Shown here piece after piece: positions 16,654 to 24,979 of a DNA stretch of 40,608 nt. The stretch is from NCBI GenBank assembly GCA_964392665.1, contig CAYMQB010000023.1, positions 1-40,608 on the forward strand, in the 5' to 3' direction. The position numbers and the translations under genes were made by a program. The DNA is from CAYMQB01 sp964392665. Lineage in GTDB: Bacteria; Hydrothermota; E44-bin80. Every line of letters starts with the position of its first letter. Positions within the stretch are counted from its first letter, which is position 1. The notes beneath the pieces were generated by a model, which was not told the origin of the DNA, made no database searches, and saw only the letters and a program-made list of their open reading frames with translations.

Positions 16654-17400
16654 TTATTTTAGTATTTCAAACATCCCAAATCCCTGCGGGTTTTTACTGC
16701 CAAGACCTGTTTCATAACCGATTCTTATGAGTTCTTGTGAACCTGACAGTTTGAATATACCGAGCCATGCTTTGATGACCGTGCGTTTATACATTGTTAC
16801 TATCTCTTTTGGTCTTCGTTTATCATTCGGTTTTAATTGAATTTCGTCTTTTGTTTTTTTCCCAAATAGAATCGTTTGTTTTTTTCTCAGGTTTTCCTGG
16901 ATTAGTTGGGAAAATTCCTTTTCATAAGGTGAATAATAGTATGTCTTCTTTTTACCGTCTGCTGTTTTTAATGTGCTGTAAACAGTGACAGGTGAAAGCA
17001 TTGCTATGGTGTTTTCTTCTGTGATTTTTGGTTGTGTATGGACATTGATGGATATTACCCTCACATCTATTGTCCCCAATTTTAACACTGCTTTTTTTAC
17101 GAGGTGCTCTGCGAGTTCTGAAAGGAATTTGTCTACATGTGATGAGATGCCCAGTCTGACCTTAGAATAGAATTGTAAATATTTCCTCTCTTTAATGCTA
17201 ATCAGTCTATGTTTTCCCTGTAATCTTGAAAAGGTGAAGAGTTTAAATGACCTTTTTTCGTAAGTATATCCTTCGGTGTGCAGGAATTGTGACAACGAAG
17301 GTGTTATATTGTTATAGAGCATAGACTGAACCAGATAATTGTAATTTACCGGCAGCATAATAGGTTGTTCCATTTTCTCTAATTCAATCGTTATTCTCAT
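16654..17400 (-). CDS. cas6: CRISPR pre-crRNA endoribonuclease Cas6
   Basis: Cas6 cuts the array transcript within repeats to release crRNAs. The start is taken at 17400 because the protein then begins MRITIELEK as in the family. The longer frame would start at 17463, upstream of the promoter. The 248-residue product has the candidate catalytic His41 in LSQFLHTEGYTYE and the glycine-rich C-terminal GLGSKNPQGFGMFEI typical of Cas6. It is a separate transcription unit, with its own promoter at 17425-17453 and a leader of about 18 nt. It is the only Cas6 here, so both the type I and type III-like subunits would share its crRNAs. Confidence 0.94.
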   Translation of the reverse strand: MRITIELEKMEQPIMLPVNYNYLVQSMLYNNITPSLSQFLHTEGYTYEKRSFKLFTFSRLQGKHRLISIKERKYLQFYSKVRLGISSHVDKFLSELAEHLVKKAVLKLGTIDVRVISINVHTQPKITEENTIAMLSPVTVYSTLKTADGKKKTYYYSPYEKEFSQLIQENLRKKQTILFGKKTKDEIQLKPNDKRRPKEIVTMYKRTVIKAWLGIFKLSGSQELIRIGYETGLGSKNPQGFGMFEILK

Positions 17401-17424
17401 TTGTATTATCTTTCGTATAGAAGG

Positions 17425-17453
17425 AATATATGATACATCAATCATTTTGTCAA
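17425..17453 (-). promoter_or_regulatory. cas6 promoter
   Basis: On the minus strand TTGACA (17448-17453), 17 bp, then TATATT (17425-17430). The start site would fall near 17418, about 18 nt before the chosen ATG at 17400. This decides the start codon, since the upstream ATG at 17463 would not be transcribed from here. Confidence 0.75.
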
Positions 17454-17551
17454 GTTTTTTCACATATTCGTTAGTGTCAAATCTTCTGGGGTATTTTTAA
17501 TCTTCCGTTTATTCTGTTTCCTTTATTTCTAACTTCCTAAATTCACAGATT

Positions 17552-17719
17552 CAAGCACCGTCCCCAAGGACAAGCACCGTCCCCATGGACGTCTCCATGG
17601 ACCCATAGACGTTTGTCATTCCCGCGGAAGCGGGAATCTATAGTCGAAATCTATTATTTTCTTATTCTGGATACCTGCTGGTGTTTACCCCATTGGACTC
17701 CTGCTTTCGCAGGAGTGAC
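17552..17719. repeat. Short direct repeats and an inverted-repeat (REP/MITE-like) element
   Basis: In the 375-bp gap between cas6 and the yprB-like gene, CAAGCACCGTCCCC occurs twice (17552-17565 and 17571-17584), followed by related CCATGGAC units. Next comes an element of about 105 bp (17615-17719) that starts GTCATTCCCGCGGAAGCGGG and ends CTGCTTTCGCAGGAGTGAC. Its ends are inverted, and each end is itself a hairpin. This matches a repeat type common between genes in many bacteria. No gene is visible in the gap. Confidence 0.8.
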
Positions 17720-17775
17720 AAAAGAGGCAGGTATGACGCGTGAAGTGTGCACCTTGCTGCACGAAACAAGCTCTG

Positions 17776-19020
17776 CTATTGCTCCATTTTCTTCTTCAGC
17801 CTTTTGTCTCTTTTTACGAGGTCGTCTGCTCGGCAGAATTCCCAACCGTCTCCGAGTTTTTCTTTTAAGCATTCCAATATTTCCATTGCTTTATCGAGTT
17901 GTTTGAATGTGTGTTCGTACATTTTTGCCAATTCCAAGTAGGGAAATGGTTCAAAGGGGGTTTCCTCCAATAGCTCGAGCCACAGTCTTTCTGATTCGTT
18001 CCATTTTGACTCTCTCTTGAAAATCAAAGATAGGTCTCGTTTTATTTCGAATATGAGCGGAATGTCATCCGTAAATCTTAATGCTCTTTTCATAAGTGTT
18101 ATGGTTGTTTGAGTGTCTTTTAATTCACGGGTCAATCTTGAGATTGAATAAAGCACTTCAGGGTTTCTTATTTCTTCTATTTCTTTTAACAGGTCAACGA
18201 AGTGTGCGAGTAGTTTAAGCATTGAAAAGACATCGATTTCATTATGTTTTATAACCTTGTTTAAGAGAGAAACTTCTGCCGTTCTCAAGAAATTGAAATA
18301 TATCTCAGGTATTAAACTGCCTGCAATGTCTCCAATTCTGGGTGTGCCGAGAAGTTTCTCTTCAAGTGAAGATAAAGAGCGGTCCTCATAACTCCTCTTG
18401 TATACCCGCCTTGCAACGTGGAGCAGGTCAAGATGGAGTTTGAAAAATGGTTCTTTGAGCATCTGCAGTCGGAATCGGGAAGTAAGAAGGGGCAGATCGA
18501 AGGATTTGCCATTAAAGGTCGTAATTGAATCAAAATTGGCAAGAATGGATGACAATTCCGTGAGAAGAGCTTTTTCGCGAGGAAGGTCTGGAAGGAAAAA
18601 CTGTTTTATACAGAACTTATAGTTGTCGAGATATCCTATACCTATGAGAAAGGCAAATGTACCCACTCCTCCGGAAAGCCCCGATGTTTCCACATCAAGG
18701 AAAACATTATTATCGAGTCTAAAATTTTTGAAAAGATTCTCTTTTGCAAGCAGGTGAATTTTTTCGACATTTTCACCGAAGTAATCAATTTCTTTAAGTT
18801 GCTCTTTCAGGAGGAATTTACCGTATTTGTTTTCACACACATTTGCTCCAAGATGTTCTGCAAGTTTCCTGATATCCTTAATTCTTTTTTGCTCCTCCAT
18901 TTGTTCCCTGAGAAGGATGCGCAATTTGGGAAGTATAGCGGATTTCTCCTCAGGGGATGGTGATTTTTCGGCTTCCTCAATAGCTCTTTTTAATCTCTGC
19001 AGCCTTTGTTTTATATCCAT
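17776..19020 (-). CDS. YprB-like ribonuclease-H-fold exonuclease with TPR tail
   Basis: This 414-residue protein has a DEDD-type RNase H-like exonuclease domain (roughly residues 95-265): FLDVETSGLSGGVGTFAFLIG (Asp-x-Glu), SITTFNGKSFDLPLLTSR (motif II), LDLLHVARRVYK, and the late KHNEIDVFSMLKLL motif with an Asp. This is the arrangement of the YprB/ribonuclease_H_2 family, whose substrate is unknown. The C-terminal third is helical and TPR-like (PEVLYSISRLTRELKDTQ; PFPYLELAKMYEHTFKQLDKAMEIL). The N-terminus is a charged helix. It starts 1 nt after the antiporter stop, so it is co-translated with it. Confidence 0.85.
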   Translation of the reverse strand: MDIKQRLQRLKRAIEEAEKSPSPEEKSAILPKLRILLREQMEEQKRIKDIRKLAEHLGANVCENKYGKFLLKEQLKEIDYFGENVEKIHLLAKENLFKNFRLDNNVFLDVETSGLSGGVGTFAFLIGIGYLDNYKFCIKQFFLPDLPREKALLTELSSILANFDSITTFNGKSFDLPLLTSRFRLQMLKEPFFKLHLDLLHVARRVYKRSYEDRSLSSLEEKLLGTPRIGDIAGSLIPEIYFNFLRTAEVSLLNKVIKHNEIDVFSMLKLLAHFVDLLKEIEEIRNPEVLYSISRLTRELKDTQTTITLMKRALRFTDDIPLIFEIKRDLSLIFKRESKWNESERLWLELLEETPFEPFPYLELAKMYEHTFKQLDKAMEILECLKEKLGDGWEFCRADDLVKRDKRLKKKMEQ

Positions 19021-19021
19021 T

Positions 19022-20215
19022 CTATGTTCCTGTTGTTTCTGGCTTTGGAATCGAACCTGTTTTAGAAAGTCCTATTTTTATTAGGATTGGACCTACAAGT
19101 TCATAAATAACCGTCGTAGCAACAATGGTGGTGAAGATTGTGTTGCCTATTTGCGGAAAATCAGCCTTGGCTATCAGCGCAACTCCCAGAGCCACACCTG
19201 CTTGTGGAACAAGACCAAAGCCAATATATTTCCTGATTCTCCTGGGGACTCTCCCGATTGTACTTCCTATGAAAGCACCGGAGAACTTGCCGATTATTCT
19301 TGCAAAGAAATAGGCAAGTCCTGCAAACCCTATGCCACGAAGGGATGCAATTTCCAGGTTTGCACCTGCGAGGATAAAGAAAAGAAGATAAAGTGGTGAT
19401 TCTATATCTTGAAGCACTTCGAAGAAATGTTTTGAGGTAATCCTCAAATTCACAAGGGTTGCACCCAGTGCCATCGTTGTGAGAAGGATGGAAAAATGAA
19501 GCCACATTGCTATCCCGATGGAGAGCAAAACAAAACTGAGTGTGTATATTTCGGTTTCCGTATGACGTCTGAAAAACCTGGAAAAGGCTGCAAGGATGAA
19601 GCCAAGACATCCTCCAAGCAACAGTGCTCCTGCGATTTCAATTAACGATTTAGTAGAGACTTTCAATATGAATAGTTCAGTCGAATGATGAAGAAATAGA
19701 GCCTTTGCAATCGCAAAGGAAAAAGCGAATATAATCAAACACCATGCATCATCTATTGCAACAACACCGAGAAGAATTTTTGTAAAGAATCCTCTTGCCT
19801 TAAACTGTCTTATTACCATTAAAGTTGCAGCCGGTGCCGTAGCCGAAGAGATTGCTCCGTATAACAATGAAATGTGAAGCGGTTGCTTAAGTATGAGAAA
19901 GAACACAAGAGTTACAATCATCCAGGCACCACCTGCCTCAAAAATGGAGATCCAGATTACCGGTTTGCCTATTCTTTTAAATTGTTTCAAGGAGAAATTC
20001 CTACCTATGGTAAATGCAACGAAACCCAGAACTATATTCGAAATAAACCCGGTCGCAGCAAGTATTTGCGTATGAATTAAGCCTAAAAGCTCGTGACCTA
20101 TAATTATTCCAAGAATCAAGTCGCCCGTAATCTCTGGCAGCTTTAGTTTGTATACTATTTTATGTACGATTATTCCTGTTAAAAAAATGATTCCAAGACT
20201 CAGTATAATATTCAT
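19022..20215 (-). CDS. Cation:proton antiporter (CPA2 family)
   Basis: This 397-residue integral membrane protein has about 11-13 hydrophobic segments and matches the monovalent cation:proton antiporter-2 (Kef/NapA-like) family. Typical pieces are LPEITGDLILGIIIGHELLGLI at the N-terminus, GAISSATAPAATLMVIRQF in the region of the discontinuous helix, LLGVVAIDDAWCLIIFAFS with the ion-binding Asp, and GFGLVPQAGVALGVAL near the end. It would exchange Na+ or K+ for protons. There is no C-terminal TrkA-N domain. No Shine-Dalgarno is seen; a possible -10 TATAGT lies only 12 nt upstream. The gene diverges from rsbU. Confidence 0.9.
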   Translation of the reverse strand: MNIILSLGIIFLTGIIVHKIVYKLKLPEITGDLILGIIIGHELLGLIHTQILAATGFISNIVLGFVAFTIGRNFSLKQFKRIGKPVIWISIFEAGGAWMIVTLVFFLILKQPLHISLLYGAISSATAPAATLMVIRQFKARGFFTKILLGVVAIDDAWCLIIFAFSFAIAKALFLHHSTELFILKVSTKSLIEIAGALLLGGCLGFILAAFSRFFRRHTETEIYTLSFVLLSIGIAMWLHFSILLTTMALGATLVNLRITSKHFFEVLQDIESPLYLLFFILAGANLEIASLRGIGFAGLAYFFARIIGKFSGAFIGSTIGRVPRRIRKYIGFGLVPQAGVALGVALIAKADFPQIGNTIFTTIVATTVIYELVGPILIKIGLSKTGSIPKPETTGT

Positions 20216-20226
20216 TTGAAATTTAG

Positions 20227-20253
20227 ACTATAAAAAAATACATTGAAAGTCAA
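20227..20253 (-). promoter_or_regulatory. Possible antiporter promoter
   Basis: On the minus strand TTGACT (20248-20253) and TATAGT (20227-20232) are 15 bp apart, shorter than optimal. If used, transcription would start about 5 nt before the ATG at 20215, which also lacks a Shine-Dalgarno. It is weaker than the other promoters listed. Confidence 0.35.
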
Positions 20254-20283
20254 GATATATTTTAAGTCCTATTTCCTTTTTTC

Positions 20284-20312
20284 TTGACTTTGATATTGTG
20301 TTTGCCTATAAT
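20284..20312 (+). promoter_or_regulatory. Consensus promoter of rsbU operon
   Basis: TTGACT (20284-20289) and a perfect TATAAT (20307-20312) are 17 bp apart. The first good ATG is at 20320, only 8 nt after the -10, so the start site (about 20319) falls at the start codon. The mRNA is predicted to be leaderless, which fits the lack of a Shine-Dalgarno. Confidence 0.8.
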
Positions 20313-20319
20313 TAAAGAC

Positions 20320-21849
20320 ATGAGTGTTATGAAAAGTTTCGATGGTAGTGTTTTTAGACCTGGAATTGGACTGAAAGCGAAATTTTGCATCTGGATGATT
20401 TTATTTGTCGTTGTTGTGATGACAATTACTTACCTTTACTATTCATACAAAGTTGGGAATTTGCTTTCTACAGAGATTAAGAAGCGAGGTGCAACAATTG
20501 CGAAAGATATTGCAGCTAATTCTCGAGATCCGCTTGCAGACGAGAACGACCTACTACTGGCAAGTTTTATTCATTATGCGAAGAAAAACAACGAGGGTGT
20601 TGTATATTCCTTTATTGTGGACAGAAAAGGTAAAGTATGGGCAAGTACTGAAGAGGAACAGGTAAATAAGGTGTATACTATTCCTTCAGGTATGGAAACG
20701 CTTGGTGATAAAGCAATGCTTGTGCAACCGACAAAAAGCTCGACCGGTATCGATGTGTATGATATTGCTGTTCCCGTAAAGATCAAGGATACGGTTATTG
20801 GTCAAGTGCATCTCGGAATATCAAGGGATGTGATTAAGGAATCTATTAAGGATACAAGTAAAGGAATGGCGATCGTAACGATTGCAACGATTGTTTTGGG
20901 TGTTATTGGAATTCTTGTTTTGGTAAGCTACATAATCGGTTCGTTAGGGGCGATAACGCGAGACATCGAGGCGATCGGAAACGGAGAACTCGACAGGCAG
21001 ATCATCATTAGAAGGAGGGATGAAATAGGGAGAATTGCACAGTCTGTGAGGGAGATGACATCTAAACTGAAAAATGCAAGAAAGGAACTTATCGAGAAGG
21101 AAAGGATGAGGAAGGAGATGCAAATTGCAAAGGAAATTCAGCACACACTCCTTCCACAGAGTATTCCTGAAGTTAAAGGTTTTGAAATCGATTCATACTA
21201 TGAATCTGCCGTTGAGGTTGGTGGAGATTATTATGATTATATAAATGTGGACAAGAATCATTTCGGGATCGTTATAGCAGATGTTTCGGGTAAAGGTGTA
21301 GCTGGTTCCATAATAATGACAATGGTAAGGTCTCTATTGAGGATAGAAATGTTACACAATCTTTCTCCACACGGTCTTTTGTCAACAACCAACTACCTTC
21401 TCAAGAATGACATTCCAGAAGGGATGTTCATAACACTATTTTATGCTCTTGTTGATATTCCAACCGGGGAAATTGCTTATTCCTGTGCAGGACATAATCC
21501 TGCTTTCCTTTATGATACTTGGAATAAGTCAATCGTTACGCTTAAACCGAAGGGACCTCCTTTTGGAATTCCGCTTTACAGCGAGAAGGAGTTTTCACTG
21601 AAGTTAAAGGAAGAAGAAAGAAGCTTAAAAAGTGGTGATGTTTTGATAATTTACACCGACGGTGTAACGGAGGCATTGAATGAGAATATGGAACAGTATG
21701 GTGAAGACAGGTTGAAAGAAATCCTGATGAAGAACAACCGTAAAAATGCCACCGAGATTAAACAAGCCCTTTTGTCTGACATCAAAAAATTTGCAGGTAC
21801 TGCAAGTCAATCAGATGACATAACATTTGTGTTATTGAAGAAAGAATAG
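20320..21849 (+). CDS. Membrane-bound RsbU-like PP2C serine phosphatase with HAMP
   Basis: This 509-residue protein has an N-terminal membrane segment (about 22-42), an extracytoplasmic sensor region of about 140 residues (single-Cache-like: VVYSFIVDRKGKVWASTEE; GQVHLGISRDVI), a second membrane segment (about 182-209), a HAMP linker (AIGNGELDRQIIIRRRDEIGRI), a helical linker (KEMQIAKEIQHTLLPQSIP) and a SpoIIE/PP2C phosphatase domain. Metal-binding motifs are VGGDYYDYI, VIADVSGKGVAGS, YTDGVTEALN and SDDITFVLL. It would dephosphorylate a STAS-domain antagonist such as the product of the next gene, which starts 2 nt after its stop. ATG 20320 is chosen because of the promoter; a TTG further upstream lies within the -35. 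Confidence 0.92.
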   Translation: MSVMKSFDGSVFRPGIGLKAKFCIWMILFVVVVMTITYLYYSYKVGNLLSTEIKKRGATIAKDIAANSRDPLADENDLLLASFIHYAKKNNEGVVYSFIVDRKGKVWASTEEEQVNKVYTIPSGMETLGDKAMLVQPTKSSTGIDVYDIAVPVKIKDTVIGQVHLGISRDVIKESIKDTSKGMAIVTIATIVLGVIGILVLVSYIIGSLGAITRDIEAIGNGELDRQIIIRRRDEIGRIAQSVREMTSKLKNARKELIEKERMRKEMQIAKEIQHTLLPQSIPEVKGFEIDSYYESAVEVGGDYYDYINVDKNHFGIVIADVSGKGVAGSIIMTMVRSLLRIEMLHNLSPHGLLSTTNYLLKNDIPEGMFITLFYALVDIPTGEIAYSCAGHNPAFLYDTWNKSIVTLKPKGPPFGIPLYSEKEFSLKLKEEERSLKSGDVLIIYTDGVTEALNENMEQYGEDRLKEILMKNNRKNATEIKQALLSDIKKFAGTASQSDDITFVLLKKE

Positions 21850-21851
21850 AT

Positions 21852-22526
21852 ATGGAAAGATTACATACGGATAATTATTTCATAAATGCAGATGCAGCGG
21901 TTCTGAAGCTGGGAGGATTCATTGATTCGACGAATGCCTGCAAATTGAGACAATCGATTGAATCATTAAGAGAACAGAAACGCTATAAAATCGTAATGGA
22001 TTTCAGGAAAATCGAATATGTTTCTTCGGCAGGATGGGGTGTTTTGATTGGACAGATTCGTGATGTAAGGGAAAACAAAGGAGATATTATACTTTGTAGT
22101 ATGATTGAAAGCGTAAAATCGATATACCAACTAATGGAACTTGACCAGTTGTTCAGATTCTGCAAAACTGTAGAAGAAGCGTTAAAGTTGTTTGGTAAAA
22201 AAATGGAAATGACAGCAGGAAGTACTTCATTAAGGGTTGGAAATTCTCGAGAAGCAGCAAATGAGAAGGTCAAACTTGAGGAAAAAAGTGAGAAGAAGGA
22301 AAAGATTGTAACTACCGTGAGAAGTTTGGAGGATGAAATTAGATTGATAATTGCAGAAACCCCGCTTTTAAGCGTAAAACTGTTAAGGCAAGAATTAAGA
22401 AAGAGCGAACACGGTGCATGGAAGGTAAGTTGGTTTAATGCAAAAAGAGAGTTGAAGAAACTTGGGCTTGGTAGTGTGAAGAGCAGACTGTATTATGCTT
22501 TTACTAAGGCAAAGGAAGAGAAATGA
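21852..22526 (+). CDS. STAS-domain anti-sigma-factor antagonist with extra C-terminal domain
   Basis: Residues 1-112 form a STAS domain (AAVLKLGGFIDSTNACKLRQ; YKIVMDFRKIEYVSSAGWGVLIGQI), with the serine of the YVSSAGW motif as the expected phosphorylation site reversed by the upstream phosphatase. After a charged linker, the last 75 residues (SLEDEIRLIIAETPLLSVKLLRQELRK ... ELKKLGLGSVKSRLYYAF) look like a small basic helical, winged-helix-like domain. That part is unusual for plain antagonists and might bind nucleic acid. The start is 2 nt after rsbU; the stop overlaps the next ATG (ATGA). No RsbW-type kinase is encoded in the window. Confidence 0.85.
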   Translation: MERLHTDNYFINADAAVLKLGGFIDSTNACKLRQSIESLREQKRYKIVMDFRKIEYVSSAGWGVLIGQIRDVRENKGDIILCSMIESVKSIYQLMELDQLFRFCKTVEEALKLFGKKMEMTAGSTSLRVGNSREAANEKVKLEEKSEKKEKIVTTVRSLEDEIRLIIAETPLLSVKLLRQELRKSEHGAWKVSWFNAKRELKKLGLGSVKSRLYYAFTKAKEEK

Positions 22527-23644
22527 GAAAGACTCTTGGTATCGATACAAAGATAGACACAGAAAAAGGTGATTATATTGTTGAAACCTATGTGGATTCA
22601 CAGCAGTTTAAGGTAATTAGCGAAGTGTTCTTCGAAGGGAAAATAGTAGAGGTAAAAGAGGTTCCTTATGAAGCGCAAATATCGGAAGATGGGCTTATCA
22701 GATTGATTAAAAGGCTTCAGAACTCTGTTATTGCAGATTTAAAGAACCTTTTTGATCTTGATGAATTGATGAGAAGAAGAGCAAACGCAGAAGGTTTGTA
22801 TAAAATTGGAAGACTATTTTTAAAGCGCAAACTGATGGAAAGAGCAAAAAAAAGCTTCGAAGAATGTATAAATTTGGATTCTACTTTTGGGGATGCATAC
22901 AAGGATTTGGGTCGGATAATGTTACTTGTTGATGATAAAGACAAAGCGATAGAATATATAGAAAAGGCAATTAAACTCGAACCTGATAGACCCGATTATC
23001 ATTGTCATTTGGGTAAAGCCCTGCTTTCCCAGGAAAAGCTCGATTGGGCTGAGAAAGAGTTCGAGAAAGCACTGGGACTCGACAGTGATTATGCAGAGGC
23101 ATATTTCTATCTTGGACTGTCTTTGCTTAAAAACGCCGTCGAAAATAAAGGTTCATCTTTAGATGATAACAAGGCTATTGCAATAAAGGTTGATTTCAAG
23201 AATGCTGGCGTACTGGACCAGAGATTCAGAGAAAAGAGTTTTAACGATGCTTTCGATCTTCTGGAAAGCAAACAGTATAAAAAAGCTCTTGAAGGTTTAC
23301 TGGATTTTTCAAAAAAGTTCGTCGAGATCGAAGCCCACGATGTAATCGATGAGTTTTCTTTGTTTGCAAAGTATAGTAAAAAGAAAATAAATTTGCTTAC
23401 CGTTGATGAGTATATCAATGATATAATGAATCTTCTGGAAGAACATCCGGAGTTTGCCGACCTTCACAACACACTTGGAAAAGCATATATTCTTAAAATA
23501 AGGGCATTATTGAATGCTTCGTCTTTACAATTTCAAAAAGCTCTTGAGATCAACCAGAGCTATACAGAGGCAAAAAAGAACCTAACTCTTGTGGAAAATG
23601 AGGGAAAGGGATTTCTGTTGCTTTTGAGAGCGATTTTGAAGTAA
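22523..23644 (+). CDS. TPR-repeat protein
   Basis: This 373-residue soluble protein has an N-terminal domain of about 85 residues (DYIVETYVDSQQFKVISEVFFEGKIVEVKEV) and then TPRs: GLYKIGRLFLKRKLMERAKKSFEECINLD, DAYKDLGRIMLLVDDKDKAIEYIEKAIKLEP and YHCHLGKALLSQEKLDWAEKEFEKALGLD, with further helical repeats to the end (LHNTLGKAYILKIRALLNASSLQFQKALEI). Its ATG overlaps the STAS stop by 4 nt, so it belongs to the rsbU-STAS operon and may be a scaffold or output partner of that module. No enzymatic motif is seen. Confidence 0.85.
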   Translation: MRKTLGIDTKIDTEKGDYIVETYVDSQQFKVISEVFFEGKIVEVKEVPYEAQISEDGLIRLIKRLQNSVIADLKNLFDLDELMRRRANAEGLYKIGRLFLKRKLMERAKKSFEECINLDSTFGDAYKDLGRIMLLVDDKDKAIEYIEKAIKLEPDRPDYHCHLGKALLSQEKLDWAEKEFEKALGLDSDYAEAYFYLGLSLLKNAVENKGSSLDDNKAIAIKVDFKNAGVLDQRFREKSFNDAFDLLESKQYKKALEGLLDFSKKFVEIEAHDVIDEFSLFAKYSKKKINLLTVDEYINDIMNLLEEHPEFADLHNTLGKAYILKIRALLNASSLQFQKALEINQSYTEAKKNLTLVENEGKGFLLLLRAILK

Positions 23645-23692
23645 GTTTACAATGTAATTAGTCATAATGAATATTATACCGGGAGGACTAAA

Positions 23693-24571
23693 ATGTATAG
23701 AAGAATCGTAGTAACAGCCTTGGTTATTGTGTTAAGTGTTGTAGCCATTTATGCAGATAGAGGATTAATTCCATTTGAAGAACATATAAAGATTTTCGAA
23801 CCAAATCAGAGAGCAATGATTGCCTGGAGTGGTAGCGAGGAGATTCTTTTACTAAGCACCGATCTGAGCGCTTCTGATTCAACCATGGTATTGGAGGTTT
23901 TACCTCTTCCATCGGAACCAGAGGTAAAAAAAGGTGACCTCGAAACATTTACGAAGGCAGTTGATTTAATAAACAGTAGAATGGTTTTAGACTTAAGGGA
24001 AGGTAGGAGTAAATCCTATGATAAAGCTCCACCCCCGGCGGAAGTGACTTTCCATAAGAAAATTGGTGCCCATGATATTTCGGTTACGCATTTGCTTCAT
24101 ACAAAAGGTTTTATTGAATGGGTGAAAGAATACCTGAAGTCTATTGGAGTTGAAAAAGACATAGTTTCTAATGAAATGAAAAAGTTGATAGAGGAATATA
24201 CTAAAGATGGATTCGCCTGGTTTGTTTTCGATGTTGTATCACTGGGTAAAGAAACGGTGACAAACGAGCCAATTCAATATCGTTTCAAGAATAAATCACT
24301 CTTTTTCCCTTTGAAGATAACAAAGACAGGTGAAGGGTATACCTCGATAGAATTGTTGATTTTGACTCCTCGTTTATTGAGAAACTTTCCGGGTGTACCG
24401 ATTGATATGATCGAACTAAAGCATAAGCCGATTACAATCAGCGATGAGGAGCTAAAGGAATTGAACGAGGATATGTATGAACTTTTAGGTAAATACGAGG
24501 ATATGAAGCTCAGGATCTGGAATATCGAAGGTGAGCTAAAATCCTTCGATAAGGACCTGGTCGCAAATTAA
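23693..24571 (+). CDS. Exported protein of unknown function (DUF2330-like)
   Basis: This 292-residue protein has a signal peptide (RIVVTALVIVLSVVAIYA, cleaved before DRG). The mature part begins GLIPFEEHIKIFEPNQRAMIAWSGSEEILLLSTDL and continues with LEVLPLPSEPEVKKGDLETF. This resembles secreted proteins of unknown function (DUF2330-like) found in archaea and some bacteria, though that is from memory. The C-terminus is a charged helix. GGGAGGA precedes the ATG. It lies 48 bp after the TPR gene on the same strand and could be read with it. Confidence 0.7.
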   Translation: MYRRIVVTALVIVLSVVAIYADRGLIPFEEHIKIFEPNQRAMIAWSGSEEILLLSTDLSASDSTMVLEVLPLPSEPEVKKGDLETFTKAVDLINSRMVLDLREGRSKSYDKAPPPAEVTFHKKIGAHDISVTHLLHTKGFIEWVKEYLKSIGVEKDIVSNEMKKLIEEYTKDGFAWFVFDVVSLGKETVTNEPIQYRFKNKSLFFPLKITKTGEGYTSIELLILTPRLLRNFPGVPIDMIELKHKPITISDEELKELNEDMYELLGKYEDMKLRIWNIEGELKSFDKDLVAN

Positions 24572-24666
24572 TCACGGAGTTACTGCCTTAGACTTAACCC
24601 TCTGAGTTCAAAAAACTGTCCTTCTGAGGAAAACGGTTTCTAGCTTACGGAGAGTTTCAACTTTCA

Positions 24667-24709
24667 GATTCTTCCCGGGTTTGAATTGAATGGATAACTC
24701 AGAATGACA
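24667..24709. repeat. Dispersed 43-bp intergenic repeat unit
   Basis: This unit, beginning GATTCTTCCCGGG and ending TCAGAATGACA, has the same length as 16515-16557 and shares its ends. A shorter relative is at 38792-38813. It lies in the 408-bp gap 24572-24979, which otherwise holds a promoter and a 35-codon ORF. Confidence 0.7.
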
Positions 24710-24765
24710 ACGAATTCTTTAATTTAGGAACAAAGTTTCCATAACTAAATTCCCCAAAAAAGTTC

Positions 24766-24794
24766 TTGACAAAAAGAAACTTACACACCATAAT
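24766..24794 (+). promoter_or_regulatory. Promoter upstream of exported-protein genes
   Basis: TTGACA (24766-24771), 17 bp, then CATAAT (24789-24794). Transcription would start near 24801, just before a 35-codon ORF (24811) and about 180 nt before the large exported protein at 24980. Confidence 0.65.
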
Positions 24795-24810
24795 AATAAA
24801 GGTAGACAAA

Positions 24811-24918
24811 ATGAAAGCAAAAGAGAATGGAAAAATACTCTCTCTCTCTCGAGAAAAAATATTGTTAATCTCATTGGCGTTCTCTCTAATTCTCCAATCG
24901 CAGGCTATATACCACTGA
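24811..24918 (+). CDS. Small signal-peptide-like ORF, 35 codons
   Basis: An ATG just downstream of the promoter opens a 35-residue ORF. It has a charged N-terminus (MKAKENGKILSLSREK), a hydrophobic core (ILLISLAFSLILQSQA) and almost nothing after the likely cleavage site, ending in TGA followed at once by TAG. A weak AAGGTAG precedes it. It could be a leader peptide, a tiny membrane peptide, or the remnant of an exported protein. A perfect GGAGGT right after it (24920-24925) is not followed by a usable start codon. Confidence 0.3.
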   Translation: MKAKENGKILSLSREKILLISLAFSLILQSQAIYH

Positions 24919-24979
24919 TAGGAGGTACTTATCAGGGGAAAACTCTTTATTAACTTCAAATAAGAATACGGAGAAACAA

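Noticed and set aside
17613..17906. Plus-strand ORF beginning MSFPRKRES
   Set aside because: This is the translation of the inverted-repeat element at 17615-17719 and of the antisense of the yprB-like gene.
19161..19610. 149-codon antisense-frame ORF within the antiporter gene
   Set aside because: It has a Cys/His/Ser-rich, non-protein-like composition and lies in another frame of a clear membrane protein gene.
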